Source of the DNA: a candidate division BRC1 bacterium ADurb.BinA292
GTDB taxonomy: Bacteria; Sumerlaeota; Sumerlaeia; MVZB01
Direction: 5' to 3'
Assembly (NCBI GenBank): GCA_002068205.1
Contig: MVZB01000112.1
Span: 1 to 10,144, forward strand
DNA: 10,144 nt
Shown: piece by piece, positions 1 to 6,715 of the stretch
How positions within the stretch are numbered: position 1 is the first letter of the stretch
How the letters are laid out: each line of letters begins with the position of its first letter
Program-made: the position numbers and the translations under genes
The notes under the pieces: model-generated
What the model saw: only the letters and a program-made list of their open reading frames with translations
What the model was told of the DNA's origin: nothing
Databases searched by the model: none

Positions 1-50
1 AGGCATCATGACTCCCGCCTTGAAAACGTCAGGCACGAAAGGAGTGCAGT

Positions 51-506
51 ATGCGCAAAATCATGAACCTCTGGGCCTGTGCGGTGGCTCTTGCCGCCAT
101 CGGCCTGCTGAGCAGCGTTCCGGCGCTGGCCGCCGTCGCCGTCGATCAGGGCGCCCAGATCCAGTTGGGCGAAGGCTGCGAGAAGAAATGCCCCAAGGAT
201 AAGGATTCGGGCGATCAGGGCAACCAGAGCTGGACGGCCGACAACGGCGCCCAGGCCCTGTGCGGCGGCTCGTGCGACAAGAGCAAGGACAAGGACGCCG
301 AGGACAAGGGCGATCAGAGCTGGACGGCCGACAATGGCGCCCAGGCCCTGTGCGGCGGCACCTGCGACAAGAGCAAGGACAAGGACGCCGAGGACAAGGG
401 CGATCAGAGCTGGACGGCCGACAACGGCGCCCAGGCCCTGTGCGGCGGCACCTGCGACAAGAGCAAGAAGGACAAGGGCGAGGGAGACAGCGGCAGCGAG
501 AGCTGA
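51..506 (+). CDS. secreted cysteine-pair tandem-repeat protein, function unknown
   Basis: I do not recognise this 151-residue protein. It starts with a Sec-type signal peptide: MRK, a hydrophobic run at residues 6-27, and a likely cut after the ALA ending at residue 27. The rest has no further membrane segment. From residue 59 it consists of 30-residue repeats in exact register (W61/W91/W121; cysteines 71+75, 101+105, 131+135). Each unit reads roughly QSWTADNGAQALCGG(S/T)C followed by an alternating Asp/Lys linker. A degenerate leading unit holds a fourth C-x3-C pair (C43-EKK-C47). The start is supported by AAAGGAG at 38-44, six bases before ATG. A strong terminator follows 55 bases after the stop, so it looks monocistronic at its 3' side. 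Exported cysteine pairs could form disulfides or bind metal. A resemblance to cysteine-rich, signal-peptide-bearing precursors modified by MNIO (DUF692) enzymes is possible, but no such enzyme is visible here. Confidence 0.85.
   Translation: MRKIMNLWACAVALAAIGLLSSVPALAAVAVDQGAQIQLGEGCEKKCPKDKDSGDQGNQSWTADNGAQALCGGSCDKSKDKDAEDKGDQSWTADNGAQALCGGTCDKSKDKDAEDKGDQSWTADNGAQALCGGTCDKSKKDKGEGDSGSES
225..470 (+). repeat. 90-bp in-frame tandem repeat inside the secreted protein gene
   Basis: Two full 90-bp units (225-314 and 315-404) and a partial third (405 to about 470) start with CAGAGCTGGACGGCCGACAA. Full units differ by only about three bases: the aac/aat Asn codon and tcg/acc, giving Ser or Thr within CGG(S/T)C. 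Near identity even at synonymous positions suggests recent duplication or ongoing homogenisation. Unit length is a multiple of three, so gain or loss of units keeps the frame. Confidence 0.95.
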
Positions 507-560
507 GGCTGGCCTTCGGTCGCCTCGATCCCATTGTTCGTCACGGATTGCACAATGAGA

Positions 561-592
561 CGGCCCCGGTCAACCGGGGCCGGTTCTTTTTT
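561..592 (+). terminator. Rho-independent terminator of the repeat-protein gene
   Basis: A perfect 9-bp stem, CGGCCCCGG (561-569) with CCGGGGCCG (574-582), encloses a TCAA tetraloop. It is followed by GTTCTTTTTT ending at 592. It sits 55 bases past the stop codon at 506. There is no T-run on the other side, so it acts on the plus strand only and not for the converging gene that ends at 791. Confidence 0.9.
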
Positions 593-613
593 GGAGAAAA
601 GTCTGGGGGGGAA

Positions 614-640
614 AGGACATAAGGGACTTAAGGGACATAA
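614..640. repeat. 9-bp degenerate tandem repeat, copy A1
   Basis: Three 9-bp units: AGGACATAA, GGGACTTAA, GGGACATAA. A related five-unit array with the same GGGAC-type motif and same orientation lies at 3470-3514. This copy is in the gap between the convergent repeat-protein and methyltransferase genes. I see no coding function. Confidence 0.75.
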
Positions 641-701
641 GGAGACGCGAATTGCTCATGGGACGGTGGTTCGTAAGTTCACAATGAATCGACAGGATGG
701 C

Positions 702-750
702 GGGTTTTCGAGAGCCGAGGCCGAGGGACGGGAGCCGAGAGCCGAATTTT
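702..750 (+). repeat. dispersed 3'-flanking repeat, copy B1
   Basis: A roughly 45-bp element beginning TTTTCGAGAGCCG and ending GAGCCGAGAGCCGAATT. It recurs with about two mismatches at 7448-7496 and 8882-8927, in the same orientation. This copy ends 40 bases past the stop codon of the minus-strand gene 791-1642. A weaker purine-rich echo (cgaggaggagggacgaac, 769-786) follows, as also happens after copy B2. Confidence 0.9.
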
Positions 751-790
751 GGGGCGGGCCGTTGGGGGCGAGGAGGAGGGACGAACCCGT

Positions 791-1642
791 TTACTGGACG
801 CGGACGGAGGAGTACTGATCGAGGACCTTGCGGAAGGCGCGGATGTGATCGGGCGTGGTGCCGCAGCAGCCGCCGACGAGCCGCGCGCCGGCCTCGACCA
901 GCCGTCCGATGCGCTCGGCCATCTTTTCGGGGGTTTCCAGATACGTCAGGCAGCCGCCCTCCATCTGGGGCTGGCCGGCATTGGGCTGGGCGATGATCGG
1001 TTTGTCGGTGGCGGCGCGATAGGCTTTGACGATTTCGGCGTGGTCCTCGACCGTCAGGTGGGTGCCGCAATTGGCGCCGTAGATCTCGACGCCGAGGGGG
1101 TCGAGGCGGGCGACGACATCGGCCGGCGCCGCGCCCATGATCGAGCGGTAGCTGCCGCCCCCCTTGTTATAGGCAAACGAGACGATGATGCAGGGGGCGC
1201 CCTGGTCGCGGGCGGCGCGGACGGCGATTTCGGCTTCCTCGAGCGCGGTGTGAGTCTCGAGCAGGATGGCGTCGACGCCGCCGTCGAGGAGGCCGCGGAT
1301 CTGTTCGGTGAAGATCGTCAGCAGGCGTTCGGCGGTCATCTCGCCGAGCGGCTGGAGGAAGTGGCCGAAGGGGCCGACATCGCCGAGGACCCAGCCGTCG
1401 GGGCCGATGGCCTCGCGGGCGATCTCGGCCGAGGCGCGATTGATGGCGTAAGCCTGATCGGCGAAGCCGCGATGGGCGAGGCCGTAACTGGAAGCGCCAA
1501 AGGAATTGGTGATGAGGGCGTCGGCGCCGGCTTCGACATAACGGCGGTGGATGCCGAGAACCTTGTCGCGGGTGCCCATGGCGCCGTCGAGGAGCAGGAC
1601 ACGCTCGCGCACGGCTTGCAGCAGAGAGTGGGGTTGGGCCAT
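791..1642 (-). CDS. homocysteine S-methyltransferase family protein, internally shortened
   Basis: A 283-residue protein of the homocysteine S-methyltransferase (betaine-homocysteine methyltransferase / MetH N-domain) family. Members transfer a methyl group to homocysteine, with the thiol activated by zinc. The zinc-ligand pattern is intact: C192 in GANCGTH, and C259-C260 in VGGCCGTTP. D19 of the LLLDGAMGT motif and E129 (LLET) match known homocysteine-contacting positions. The fold is one domain; no folate or cobalamin domain follows. Oddly, DGAMGT (19-24) runs straight into DKVLGIHRRYVEAGAD. Relatives normally have about 20 more residues there (a segment ending near 'WN..HPDKVL'), so an in-frame deletion is likely and activity is uncertain. 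The start has AAGGAA at 1651-1656, eight bases upstream. It is divergent from the SDR at 1768. The methyl donor cannot be told from sequence. Confidence 0.88.
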   Translation of the reverse strand: MAQPHSLLQAVRERVLLLDGAMGTRDKVLGIHRRYVEAGADALITNSFGASSYGLAHRGFADQAYAINRASAEIAREAIGPDGWVLGDVGPFGHFLQPLGEMTAERLLTIFTEQIRGLLDGGVDAILLETHTALEEAEIAVRAARDQGAPCIIVSFAYNKGGGSYRSIMGAAPADVVARLDPLGVEIYGANCGTHLTVEDHAEIVKAYRAATDKPIIAQPNAGQPQMEGGCLTYLETPEKMAERIGRLVEAGARLVGGCCGTTPDHIRAFRKVLDQYSSVRVQ

Positions 1643-1687
1643 GGCCAGGCTTCCTTTCCGCTGTCGGGGTGCTGTAAGATGCGGCCG

Positions 1688-1716
1688 ATCCTAACCGACC
1701 GGGAGCGGAAAATCAA
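1688..1716 (-). promoter_or_regulatory. candidate sigma70-type promoter for the methyltransferase gene
   Basis: Reading the minus strand, TTGATT (1716-1711) and TAGGAT (1693-1688) are separated by exactly 17 bases, each matching four of six consensus positions. The predicted start near 1680 leaves a leader of about 38 bases before the ATG at 1642. An inverted repeat AGCGGA (1704-1709) / TCCGCT (1727-1732) overlaps the spacer and could be an operator in this 125-bp divergent gap. Sigma consensus in this organism is unknown. Confidence 0.4.
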
Positions 1717-1767
1717 GACGAACAGATCCGCTTTGTTGTCCCGAATCCGCAGACGAAAGCCCGCGCC

Positions 1768-2535
1768 ATGCCCGACCCTCGCTTCGACTTGACCGGCCGA
1801 ACGATTCTGATCACCGGCTCGACCCGCGGACTGGGTTGGGGGATGGCGCGGGGCCTGGCCGAAGCCGGGGCGCGCGTCGTGCTCAATGGAACGAATCAGG
1901 AGCTGCTGCGGGCGCGCGTGGAGGAACTGACGGCGGCGGGGGCGGAGGCGCGGGCGGCGGCGTTCGATGTGCGCGACGAGGAAGGGGTCGGCCGCGCGAT
2001 CGCCGAGATCGCGGCGAGCTGGGGGCCGCTGGACGGGGTGGTCAACAACGCCGGGATCAATCGGCGGGGGCCGTTGCTGGACTTCGCGCCAGAGGATTTC
2101 CAGGCGGTGCTCGACATCAACCTGCTGGGGGTGTGGCGGGTGGCGCGGCATGCGGCGCGGGGGATGATCGCGCGGCGGCGCGGCAAGATCATCAACATCG
2201 GCTCAATCACGGAGTTCGGCGGACGCGCGACGATCGGGCCGTACATCGCCGCGAAGGCGGCGGTCTCGGCGTTGACGCGGACGATGGCGGTGGAATGGGG
2301 ACCGCACAACATCCAGGTCAACGCGATCGCGCCGGGCTATTTCGAGACCGACCTGAACCGCGTGCTGAAGGAGGACGCGCAGTTCGACGCGTGGGTGCGC
2401 TCCAAGACGCCGGCCGAGCGGTGGGGTCAGCCCGAGGAACTGATCGGGATCGCGATCTTTCTGGCCTCGAGGGCGTCGGATTACGTGAACGGCCAGACGA
2501 TCCGCGTCGATGGGGGCTGGACGGCCAAATTATAG
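1768..2535 (+). CDS. short-chain dehydrogenase, gluconate 5-dehydrogenase (IdnO)-like
   Basis: A 255-residue classical SDR of normal length, expected to be cytoplasmic and NAD(P)-dependent. It shows the nucleotide-binding TGSTRGLG (16-23), NNAG (93-96), and the catalytic tetrad N118, S146, Y159, K163. The C-terminal third (HNIQVNAIAPGYFETDLN, then TPAERWG.PEELIG, then SDYVNGQ..RVDGGW) closely follows the gluconate 5-dehydrogenase group, which interconverts D-gluconate and 5-keto-D-gluconate. KduD-type and other sugar-acid SDRs are close relatives, so the substrate is an inference. No strong ribosome-binding site precedes the ATG. The protein begins just before the usual FDLTGRTILITG, which supports this start. 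It is divergent from the methyltransferase-family gene and convergent with the PHP gene 52 bases beyond its stop; that gap holds a GC palindrome (2552-2563) but no T-run terminator. Confidence 0.9.
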   Translation: MPDPRFDLTGRTILITGSTRGLGWGMARGLAEAGARVVLNGTNQELLRARVEELTAAGAEARAAAFDVRDEEGVGRAIAEIAASWGPLDGVVNNAGINRRGPLLDFAPEDFQAVLDINLLGVWRVARHAARGMIARRRGKIINIGSITEFGGRATIGPYIAAKAAVSALTRTMAVEWGPHNIQVNAIAPGYFETDLNRVLKEDAQFDAWVRSKTPAERWGQPEELIGIAIFLASRASDYVNGQTIRVDGGWTAKL

Positions 2536-2587
2536 CGGCAAAATGGAACCGGCGGCGCGCCGCGCGCATGGGCGGCGGCCACGCTGA

Positions 2588-3451
2588 TTATCCCAGGTCC
2601 GCCTGGGGCGATTGGAGCGCCCGCTCGAGTCGGGCGATTTCGCCCGGTTCGGGGAGCGGGTATTCGATGCGCCGGCGCGCCTCGAAGCGCGTGAGCGTGC
2701 GGACGCCCAGATCGCGCAGGCGGGACAAGGTTTCGGGAAAATGGCGGCCGATATGCTCGGGCTGGTGGGCATCGGAGTTGACGAGCAGGGGGACGTGGGC
2801 CTCGGCCAGCAGCGCCAGCACATCCCAGCCGGGCTGGACCTCGGCGCAGGGGGCGTCGACGCCGGAGGTGTTGATCTCGACGGCCGTTCCGCGCGCGAGC
2901 ATGCGCGGGATGAGCGGCTCGACGTAGGGGACCATTCCGCCGGGGGGAAAGTGGCCGAATTTGCCGGGCAGGTCGAGGTGGGCGATGATGTCGCAGAAGC
3001 CCTCGTCGATCATTTCGCCGACCAGATGATAATAGAGCTCGCAGACGTCCTCGATGCGGGCGGTCTCGAAGAAGTGCGCGTGGGAGGGCTTGGGCAGGCC
3101 CCAGAAGCCGAGGTGGTGGACCGAGCCGATGAGGTAATCCCAGGGGAATTGCTCGATGGCGCGGCGCGCGATCGCGCGGCGGCTGGGGACGTAATCCATC
3201 TCGAGGCCGAGGCGCAGCGTGAACTGGTCGCTGTTGAACCGGCGGCGGAGGGCCTGGACGTCGGCGACGTAGTCGGGCAGTTCTTCCGGGGCCATCGCGA
3301 CGTGTTCGCCGCGGGCCTGAATCATCCACGGGCTGTGATCGGAGAAGCCGAATTCCGAGAAACCGAGGGCGATGGCCCGCTGGACGTATTGCTCCATGGC
3401 GCCGTGGGCGTGCCGGCAGCGCCAGGTGTGGCTGTGGTAGTCAATCAGCAT
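2588..3451 (-). CDS. PHP-domain phosphatase, histidinol-phosphatase (HisJ/HisK)-like
   Basis: A 287-residue single PHP domain. Metal-site motifs are in order: H6-x-H8 (DYHSHTWRCRHAHG, with the C-x-HA typical of histidinol phosphatases), D38-H39, E84 (LGLEMDY), H112-H113, H158-x-D160, and D227-x-H229 (NSDAHQPEHIG). Family members of this size hydrolyse L-histidinol phosphate in histidine synthesis using a multinuclear metal centre. Other small phosphoesters are possible, and no other his gene is nearby. The start is well placed: GAAAGGAT at 3458-3465 lies seven bases upstream of ATG. A 9-bp tandem repeat (3470-3514) sits directly upstream of that site. It follows the glycosyltransferase fusion by 90 bases on the same strand and converges with the SDR. 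Confidence 0.88.
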   Translation of the reverse strand: MLIDYHSHTWRCRHAHGAMEQYVQRAIALGFSEFGFSDHSPWMIQARGEHVAMAPEELPDYVADVQALRRRFNSDQFTLRLGLEMDYVPSRRAIARRAIEQFPWDYLIGSVHHLGFWGLPKPSHAHFFETARIEDVCELYYHLVGEMIDEGFCDIIAHLDLPGKFGHFPPGGMVPYVEPLIPRMLARGTAVEINTSGVDAPCAEVQPGWDVLALLAEAHVPLLVNSDAHQPEHIGRHFPETLSRLRDLGVRTLTRFEARRRIEYPLPEPGEIARLERALQSPQADLG

Positions 3452-3469
3452 GGGGGGATCCTTTCAGAA

Positions 3470-3514
3470 GGGAGAGAAGGGACATAAAGGATGCAAGGGG
3501 CGCAAGGGACGCAA
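3470..3514. repeat. 9-bp degenerate tandem repeat, copy A2
   Basis: Five 9-bp units ending in AA: GGGAGAGAA, GGGACATAA, AGGATGCAA, GGGGCGCAA, GGGACGCAA. It is related to copy A1 (614-640). It occupies the short gap between the glycosyltransferase stop (3542) and the PHP gene start (3451), ending five bases from its ribosome-binding site, so any transcript would read it as a TTxxxTCCC-type pyrimidine-rich leader. Confidence 0.8.
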
Positions 3515-3541
3515 GAGCTTTGAGAGATTGTTTTCCTGGTC

Positions 3542-5656
3542 TCACGGTGAGGCCGGAGGCGGCGTGAGAACGGGACGGCGCTCCTCGCGCGGCCAGCGGT
3601 CGAGGAGTTCCTTGAGCGGGCGCCAGACGTCCTCGAGGGGGATCAGCGCGACCATGTGGTTCTCGGGCAGGCCGCGGCGCTCGTCGGGCGTCAGGTCGAA
3701 TGTGCAGGCGCGGATCGTCCGGTGGATCGGGCGCTCCCAGTAGTCGGCCCAGCGGCGCTCGTCCATCGGGCCATAGAGCGTGATGCTGGGGATGTCGAGG
3801 GCGTGGGCCAGGTGTTGCGGGCCGCCGTCGACGGTCACCAGCCCATGGCAGCGCTCGAGCCAGGCGACCAGCTCGGGCAGCGGCGCGGCGCGCAGCAGGA
3901 GCGTGCGTTCGCCGGCCTGCTCGGCCGCGCGCTCCAGATCGCGCAGCGGGGCGAACGCATTGATGACGACGCGGGCATCGGTCTCGGCGAGGAGCCGCGC
4001 CAGAAGCGCCGCCCAGCGCTCCTCGGTCCATTCCTTCTGAGCGTGCGCGGCGGCGGGGTTGAGCATGACGAGCGGCCCGGGGCGCGCCATCAGGGGATGA
4101 CGGGCGACGCGTTCGGCGGCGTCGGCGGGGGGGCGGATCAGCGCCGGCGACGGATCGCCGGCCAAGCCCGCGACGCGCATCAGGTGGGCCAGGTTATCGA
4201 TCTCGTGGAGTTCGAGATGCTTGTGGACACGGACGCCGAGGCGCTCCCGATGGAGGCGGCGGCGCAGGCCTTGATCGCGATCGAAGGCGAAGATCGGGCG
4301 CGGGGGATGGCGGATCGACGCCAGCGCGACCCCCCAGGGACCGTGGAGGTAGGGCGCGACGATGGCGTCGGGATCGATGCGCTCGAGCCAGCGGAGCAGC
4401 CAGTCGCGCGCCTCGCGGCTTTCGGGCGGGAGGCTGGGGAGCAGGGTCAGGTTGAGCCGGGGCAATTCGCCGAGGGCCGTCCGGGCGGCGGGGGGGGCGA
4501 GGACGTAGACGCCGAGGCGCGGGTTCTCGCGCATGATGCCGCGCAGGACGCAGTGCAGCAGGACGAGATCGCCCAGATACCCGAGCGCGATGACCGCCAC
4601 GCGTTCGATCACCAGGGCGCGCGGCCGGCGCGGCCGGGAGACGATCCAGGGGCGGATGAGCGCGTGGACGGCGGTGCGGCCGCGATCGGCGAGGTAGCGC
4701 GGCCCGGTGCGCGCCAGCCGCGCGAGGACCGCCGCCCGGGCGATCAGGCGCGGCCGGCGCCCGAGGCGGCTGGTGAGCGCGACGAGGGCGGCCGCGTGCC
4801 GGCGGCGCATCAGTTGATGATAATGCCAGGCGGCCGGCAGGTTGTCCGGCTCGCGAAACGGCGCGGCGAACGCCCGGAGGTGGTGATCCCACCAGGCATA
4901 GGCGAGGTGATGCAGGTCGTCGGGGGTACCCTCGCGCTCGGCCCAGGCGGCGCCGTCGAGGCGGGCGCGCTCGCGCAGGTAGGGCAGCGCCAGGCGTGCG
5001 GGGTCGATGGCATGGCCGACCCAGAGTTGGGGGTCGATGCGCGTCCGGCAGCCGGCGCGGCGCAGCGTGGCCCACCACTGGGCGTCCTCGCGTCCGGCGA
5101 CGTAATGTTCGGCGACCTTGCCGCCCAGCCGGCCGCCGATTTCCTGAAACGGGAATTCCCGCGCGACCGCGGCGTGGACCCAGAGGTTGGCCGTCATCGG
5201 GTAGTGCAGCCGGCCGGCGTCGGGACCGACCATGCCGGGGACGGAGAGGCCAACCATCCAGGCCATGTCGGGGTGCCACCAGCCGGGCAGGCGGCGGATG
5301 CCCCAGGGTCGGGCGATGCCGCCGACGGCGTCGGCCGTGGTCAGGTCGGCCTTGCCGCGGGCGACCCAGTCGGGGGCGGCCATGCAGTCGTCGTCGAGGA
5401 AGGCGATCAATTCGCCGCGGGCTTCGCGCACGCCGCGGTTACGGATTTCGGCCCAGCTGCCGCCGCCGTCGTGGGCGAGGAAGCGAAATCGGGGGTGCTG
5501 CCAGTGGGCGTAATGCGCGCGCGTCGCATCGGTGGAGCCGGTATCGATGACGAGCATTTCGTCACCCGGCTCGAGCTGGCCGAGGACGCGCTGGAGACAA
5601 TCGGCCAGCCGGTGGAAGCGGTTGCGGGTGAGCGTAATGACCGTCAGCGTGGGCAT
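3542..5656 (-). CDS. GT2-GT9 fusion glycosyltransferase (heptosyltransferase-like C-terminus)
   Basis: A 704-residue protein with two glycosyltransferase domains. Residues 1 to about 260 are a GT-A family 2 domain: opening MPTLTVITLTRNR, VIDTGSTDATR (36-46), the metal-binding D88-D89-D90 (FLDDDC), and a GREDAQWW motif with E190-D191 as the likely catalytic base. An Arg-rich linker follows. Residues 347 to about 690 are a GT9 domain like LPS heptosyltransferases: LVIERVAVIALGYLGDLVL, LNPAAAHAQKEWTEERWAAL (532-551), and VTVDGGPQHLAHAL (607-620) with LYGPMDERRW. Role: probably sequential transfer of two sugars onto an envelope polysaccharide or lipid. The usual heptosyltransferase NDTGP is VDGGP here. 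I chose ATG at 5656: the reading frame stays open to 6103, but the extra 149 residues are low-complexity and lie antisense-frame within the next gene. No clear ribosome-binding site is seen; a hairpin lies about 25 bases upstream. Confidence 0.88.
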   Translation of the reverse strand: MPTLTVITLTRNRFHRLADCLQRVLGQLEPGDEMLVIDTGSTDATRAHYAHWQHPRFRFLAHDGGGSWAEIRNRGVREARGELIAFLDDDCMAAPDWVARGKADLTTADAVGGIARPWGIRRLPGWWHPDMAWMVGLSVPGMVGPDAGRLHYPMTANLWVHAAVAREFPFQEIGGRLGGKVAEHYVAGREDAQWWATLRRAGCRTRIDPQLWVGHAIDPARLALPYLRERARLDGAAWAEREGTPDDLHHLAYAWWDHHLRAFAAPFREPDNLPAAWHYHQLMRRRHAAALVALTSRLGRRPRLIARAAVLARLARTGPRYLADRGRTAVHALIRPWIVSRPRRPRALVIERVAVIALGYLGDLVLLHCVLRGIMRENPRLGVYVLAPPAARTALGELPRLNLTLLPSLPPESREARDWLLRWLERIDPDAIVAPYLHGPWGVALASIRHPPRPIFAFDRDQGLRRRLHRERLGVRVHKHLELHEIDNLAHLMRVAGLAGDPSPALIRPPADAAERVARHPLMARPGPLVMLNPAAAHAQKEWTEERWAALLARLLAETDARVVINAFAPLRDLERAAEQAGERTLLLRAAPLPELVAWLERCHGLVTVDGGPQHLAHALDIPSITLYGPMDERRWADYWERPIHRTIRACTFDLTPDERRGLPENHMVALIPLEDVWRPLKELLDRWPREERRPVLTPPPASP

Positions 5657-5680
5657 GCCGGAAAGCTCAGCGAAGAGTTT

Positions 5681-5726
5681 CCCGCCACTGAAGTGGCGGG
5701 CTGAAGTCTGCCGTCCCTGACGGGAC
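5681..5726. repeat. REP-like double hairpin
   Basis: Two adjacent palindromes. CCCGCCAC (5681-5688) pairs with GTGGCGGG (5693-5700) around TGAA. GTCCC (5713-5717) pairs with GGGAC (5722-5726) around TGAC. They are joined by CTGAAGTCTGCC. This pairing of short GC hairpins around a TGAA/TGAC loop is typical of extragenic palindromes scattered in many genomes. It sits in the 113-bp gap between the carboxypeptidase stop and the glycosyltransferase start. No T-run follows on either strand, so it is a poor terminator. Confidence 0.65.
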
Positions 5727-5742
5727 TGGCCGGGGGGCGCCG

Positions 5743-5764
5743 GGGGAGTAATCCGCCGCTCCCC
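5743..5764 (-). other. small hairpin just after the carboxypeptidase stop
   Basis: GGGGAG (5743-5748) pairs with CTCCCC (5759-5764) around a 10-base loop, five bases past the TAG stop at 5770-5772. No T-run follows. It may stabilise a 3' end, or be incidental in GC-rich sequence. Confidence 0.3.
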
Positions 5765-5769
5765 TACCC

Positions 5770-6615
5770 CTACTCCTCCACGCCGAGCGCGCGCAGGTGC
5801 TTCGTTCGGGCCTGGTCGATGCCCCAGTAGCGGAAATGCCACGGTTCGGGCTGATAGCCGGTTTCCGCCTCGTTGTGCTCGGTGTAGCTCTGGGCGAAGC
5901 CGAACTCCCAGGCATGTTCGCGCAGCCAGCGCCCGGCGGGCGACTCGCCGAAACTGACGCGCAGCAGCGTCTCTTCGTTCCCGTCGGTCAGGTCGACCGC
6001 GGTTCCCAGTTGATGCTCGCTGTGGCCGGGCTTGGCCACGGTCTTCTGGTCGCGACCGGCCGCCTTCACCTTGCGTTCGTAGAGAGTCTGCTGCACGCTC
6101 CACGGCCGGTAGCCGGAGACGACATACAGGGTGTGGCCGTCGGCTTTGGCGGCGGCGAGCATCGCGGCGAGCGCCTCGGCCGCCTCGGCGCGCAGCTTGT
6201 AATCGCGGTCCTGCTCGTAGCGCGGGCCGACCGAGACCAGGTCGTCGGGGGCGTAATTGGGCGGAAGGCCGGCCGTGCGATCGACGCGCGCCTGACCGAT
6301 CGCGCGCAGCGACGACTCATCGAAATCGACCGGGGGAAGGGAGAGGCAGGCCTCGGGCAGCCAGCCGGCCGGGGCATCCTGGCCGACCTGGAACCAGGTT
6401 TCGCCGTGGGCCGCCTCGGGCGGGCAGTCGGCGAAAACGGTCAACTCCGTGCCGGCCTTCCAGTTCATCGGGGGCCCGTTGGGTTCGCCGGGCCCCGGTT
6501 CGAGCCAGAGCGTCGGCTGGCCGATGAGCAGCAACCGGCCATGCTCGGCGGCGCCGGCCGGGGCGGGCGCGCAACCGGCGGCGAGGATCAATCCGAACAT
6601 CAGGATTCGCGTCAT
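5770..6615 (-). CDS. exported D-alanyl-D-alanine carboxypeptidase (VanY/LdcB family)
   Basis: A 281-residue zinc peptidase that trims peptidoglycan stem peptides outside the cytoplasm. The N-terminus is an export signal (MTRILMFGLILAAGC). C15 in AAGC could be a weak lipobox cysteine, otherwise signal peptidase I would cut near residue 23. Residues about 28-92 look like an SH3-like binding domain (TLWLEPGPGE, then GETWFQVG, then AGWLPEACL). The catalytic domain follows: SGYRPWSVQQTLY (167-179), GHSEHQLGTAVDLTD with zinc ligands H201 and D208, and EPWHFRYWG with E257 as general base and H260 as third ligand. Whether it acts on D,D- or L,D-bonds cannot be read from the motif. The start has GGAG at 6623-6626, seven bases upstream. 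It lies 100 bases after folK and 113 before the glycosyltransferase, so cotranscription is possible; the 100-bp folK gap shows nothing clear. Confidence 0.92.
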   Translation of the reverse strand: MTRILMFGLILAAGCAPAPAGAAEHGRLLLIGQPTLWLEPGPGEPNGPPMNWKAGTELTVFADCPPEAAHGETWFQVGQDAPAGWLPEACLSLPPVDFDESSLRAIGQARVDRTAGLPPNYAPDDLVSVGPRYEQDRDYKLRAEAAEALAAMLAAAKADGHTLYVVSGYRPWSVQQTLYERKVKAAGRDQKTVAKPGHSEHQLGTAVDLTDGNEETLLRVSFGESPAGRWLREHAWEFGFAQSYTEHNEAETGYQPEPWHFRYWGIDQARTKHLRALGVEE

Positions 6616-6715
6616 GCGTCGTCTCCAGGTCTAGCGCGATCAGGCGCGGGCGAAGATCGCGCGGCGCGCCGTGAGGGAACCGGCGTGTTGACCGGATTGC
6701 GCGGTCGGGGTCGCG

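Noticed and set aside
225..470. CRISPR-like array
   Set aside because: Repeats are contiguous 90-bp coding units without spacers.
61..534. 157-residue minus-strand Cys/Arg-rich repeat protein opposite the secreted protein
   Set aside because: Its repeats come from the plus-strand units. The plus-strand frame has a signal peptide, ribosome-binding site and terminator; this one has none.
749..1792. 347-residue plus-strand frame opposite the methyltransferase
   Set aside because: It mirrors a gene with intact zinc-site motifs and a good ribosome-binding site; no motif of its own.
2552..2563. GCGGCGCGCCGC palindrome between the convergent SDR and PHP genes as a bidirectional terminator
   Set aside because: It has no loop or flanking T-run, and such palindromes are common by chance at this GC content.
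1836..2927. 363-residue plus-strand frame across the IdnO-like SDR and beyond
   Set aside because: It is an alternative frame of the SDR rich in Gly/Ala/Arg and then runs antisense to the PHP gene.
3656..5704. 682-residue plus-strand open frame opposite the glycosyltransferase fusion
   Set aside because: It is antisense to a gene with clear GT2 and GT9 motifs. The protein is Ala/Gly/Asp/Val-rich with no family motif, as expected of frame openness in GC-rich DNA.
5657..6103. 149-residue N-terminal extension of the glycosyltransferase
   Set aside because: The frame is open, but the extension is Arg/Ala-rich, overlaps the carboxypeptidase gene on the same strand in another frame, and GT2 proteins normally begin near MPTLTVITLTRNR.
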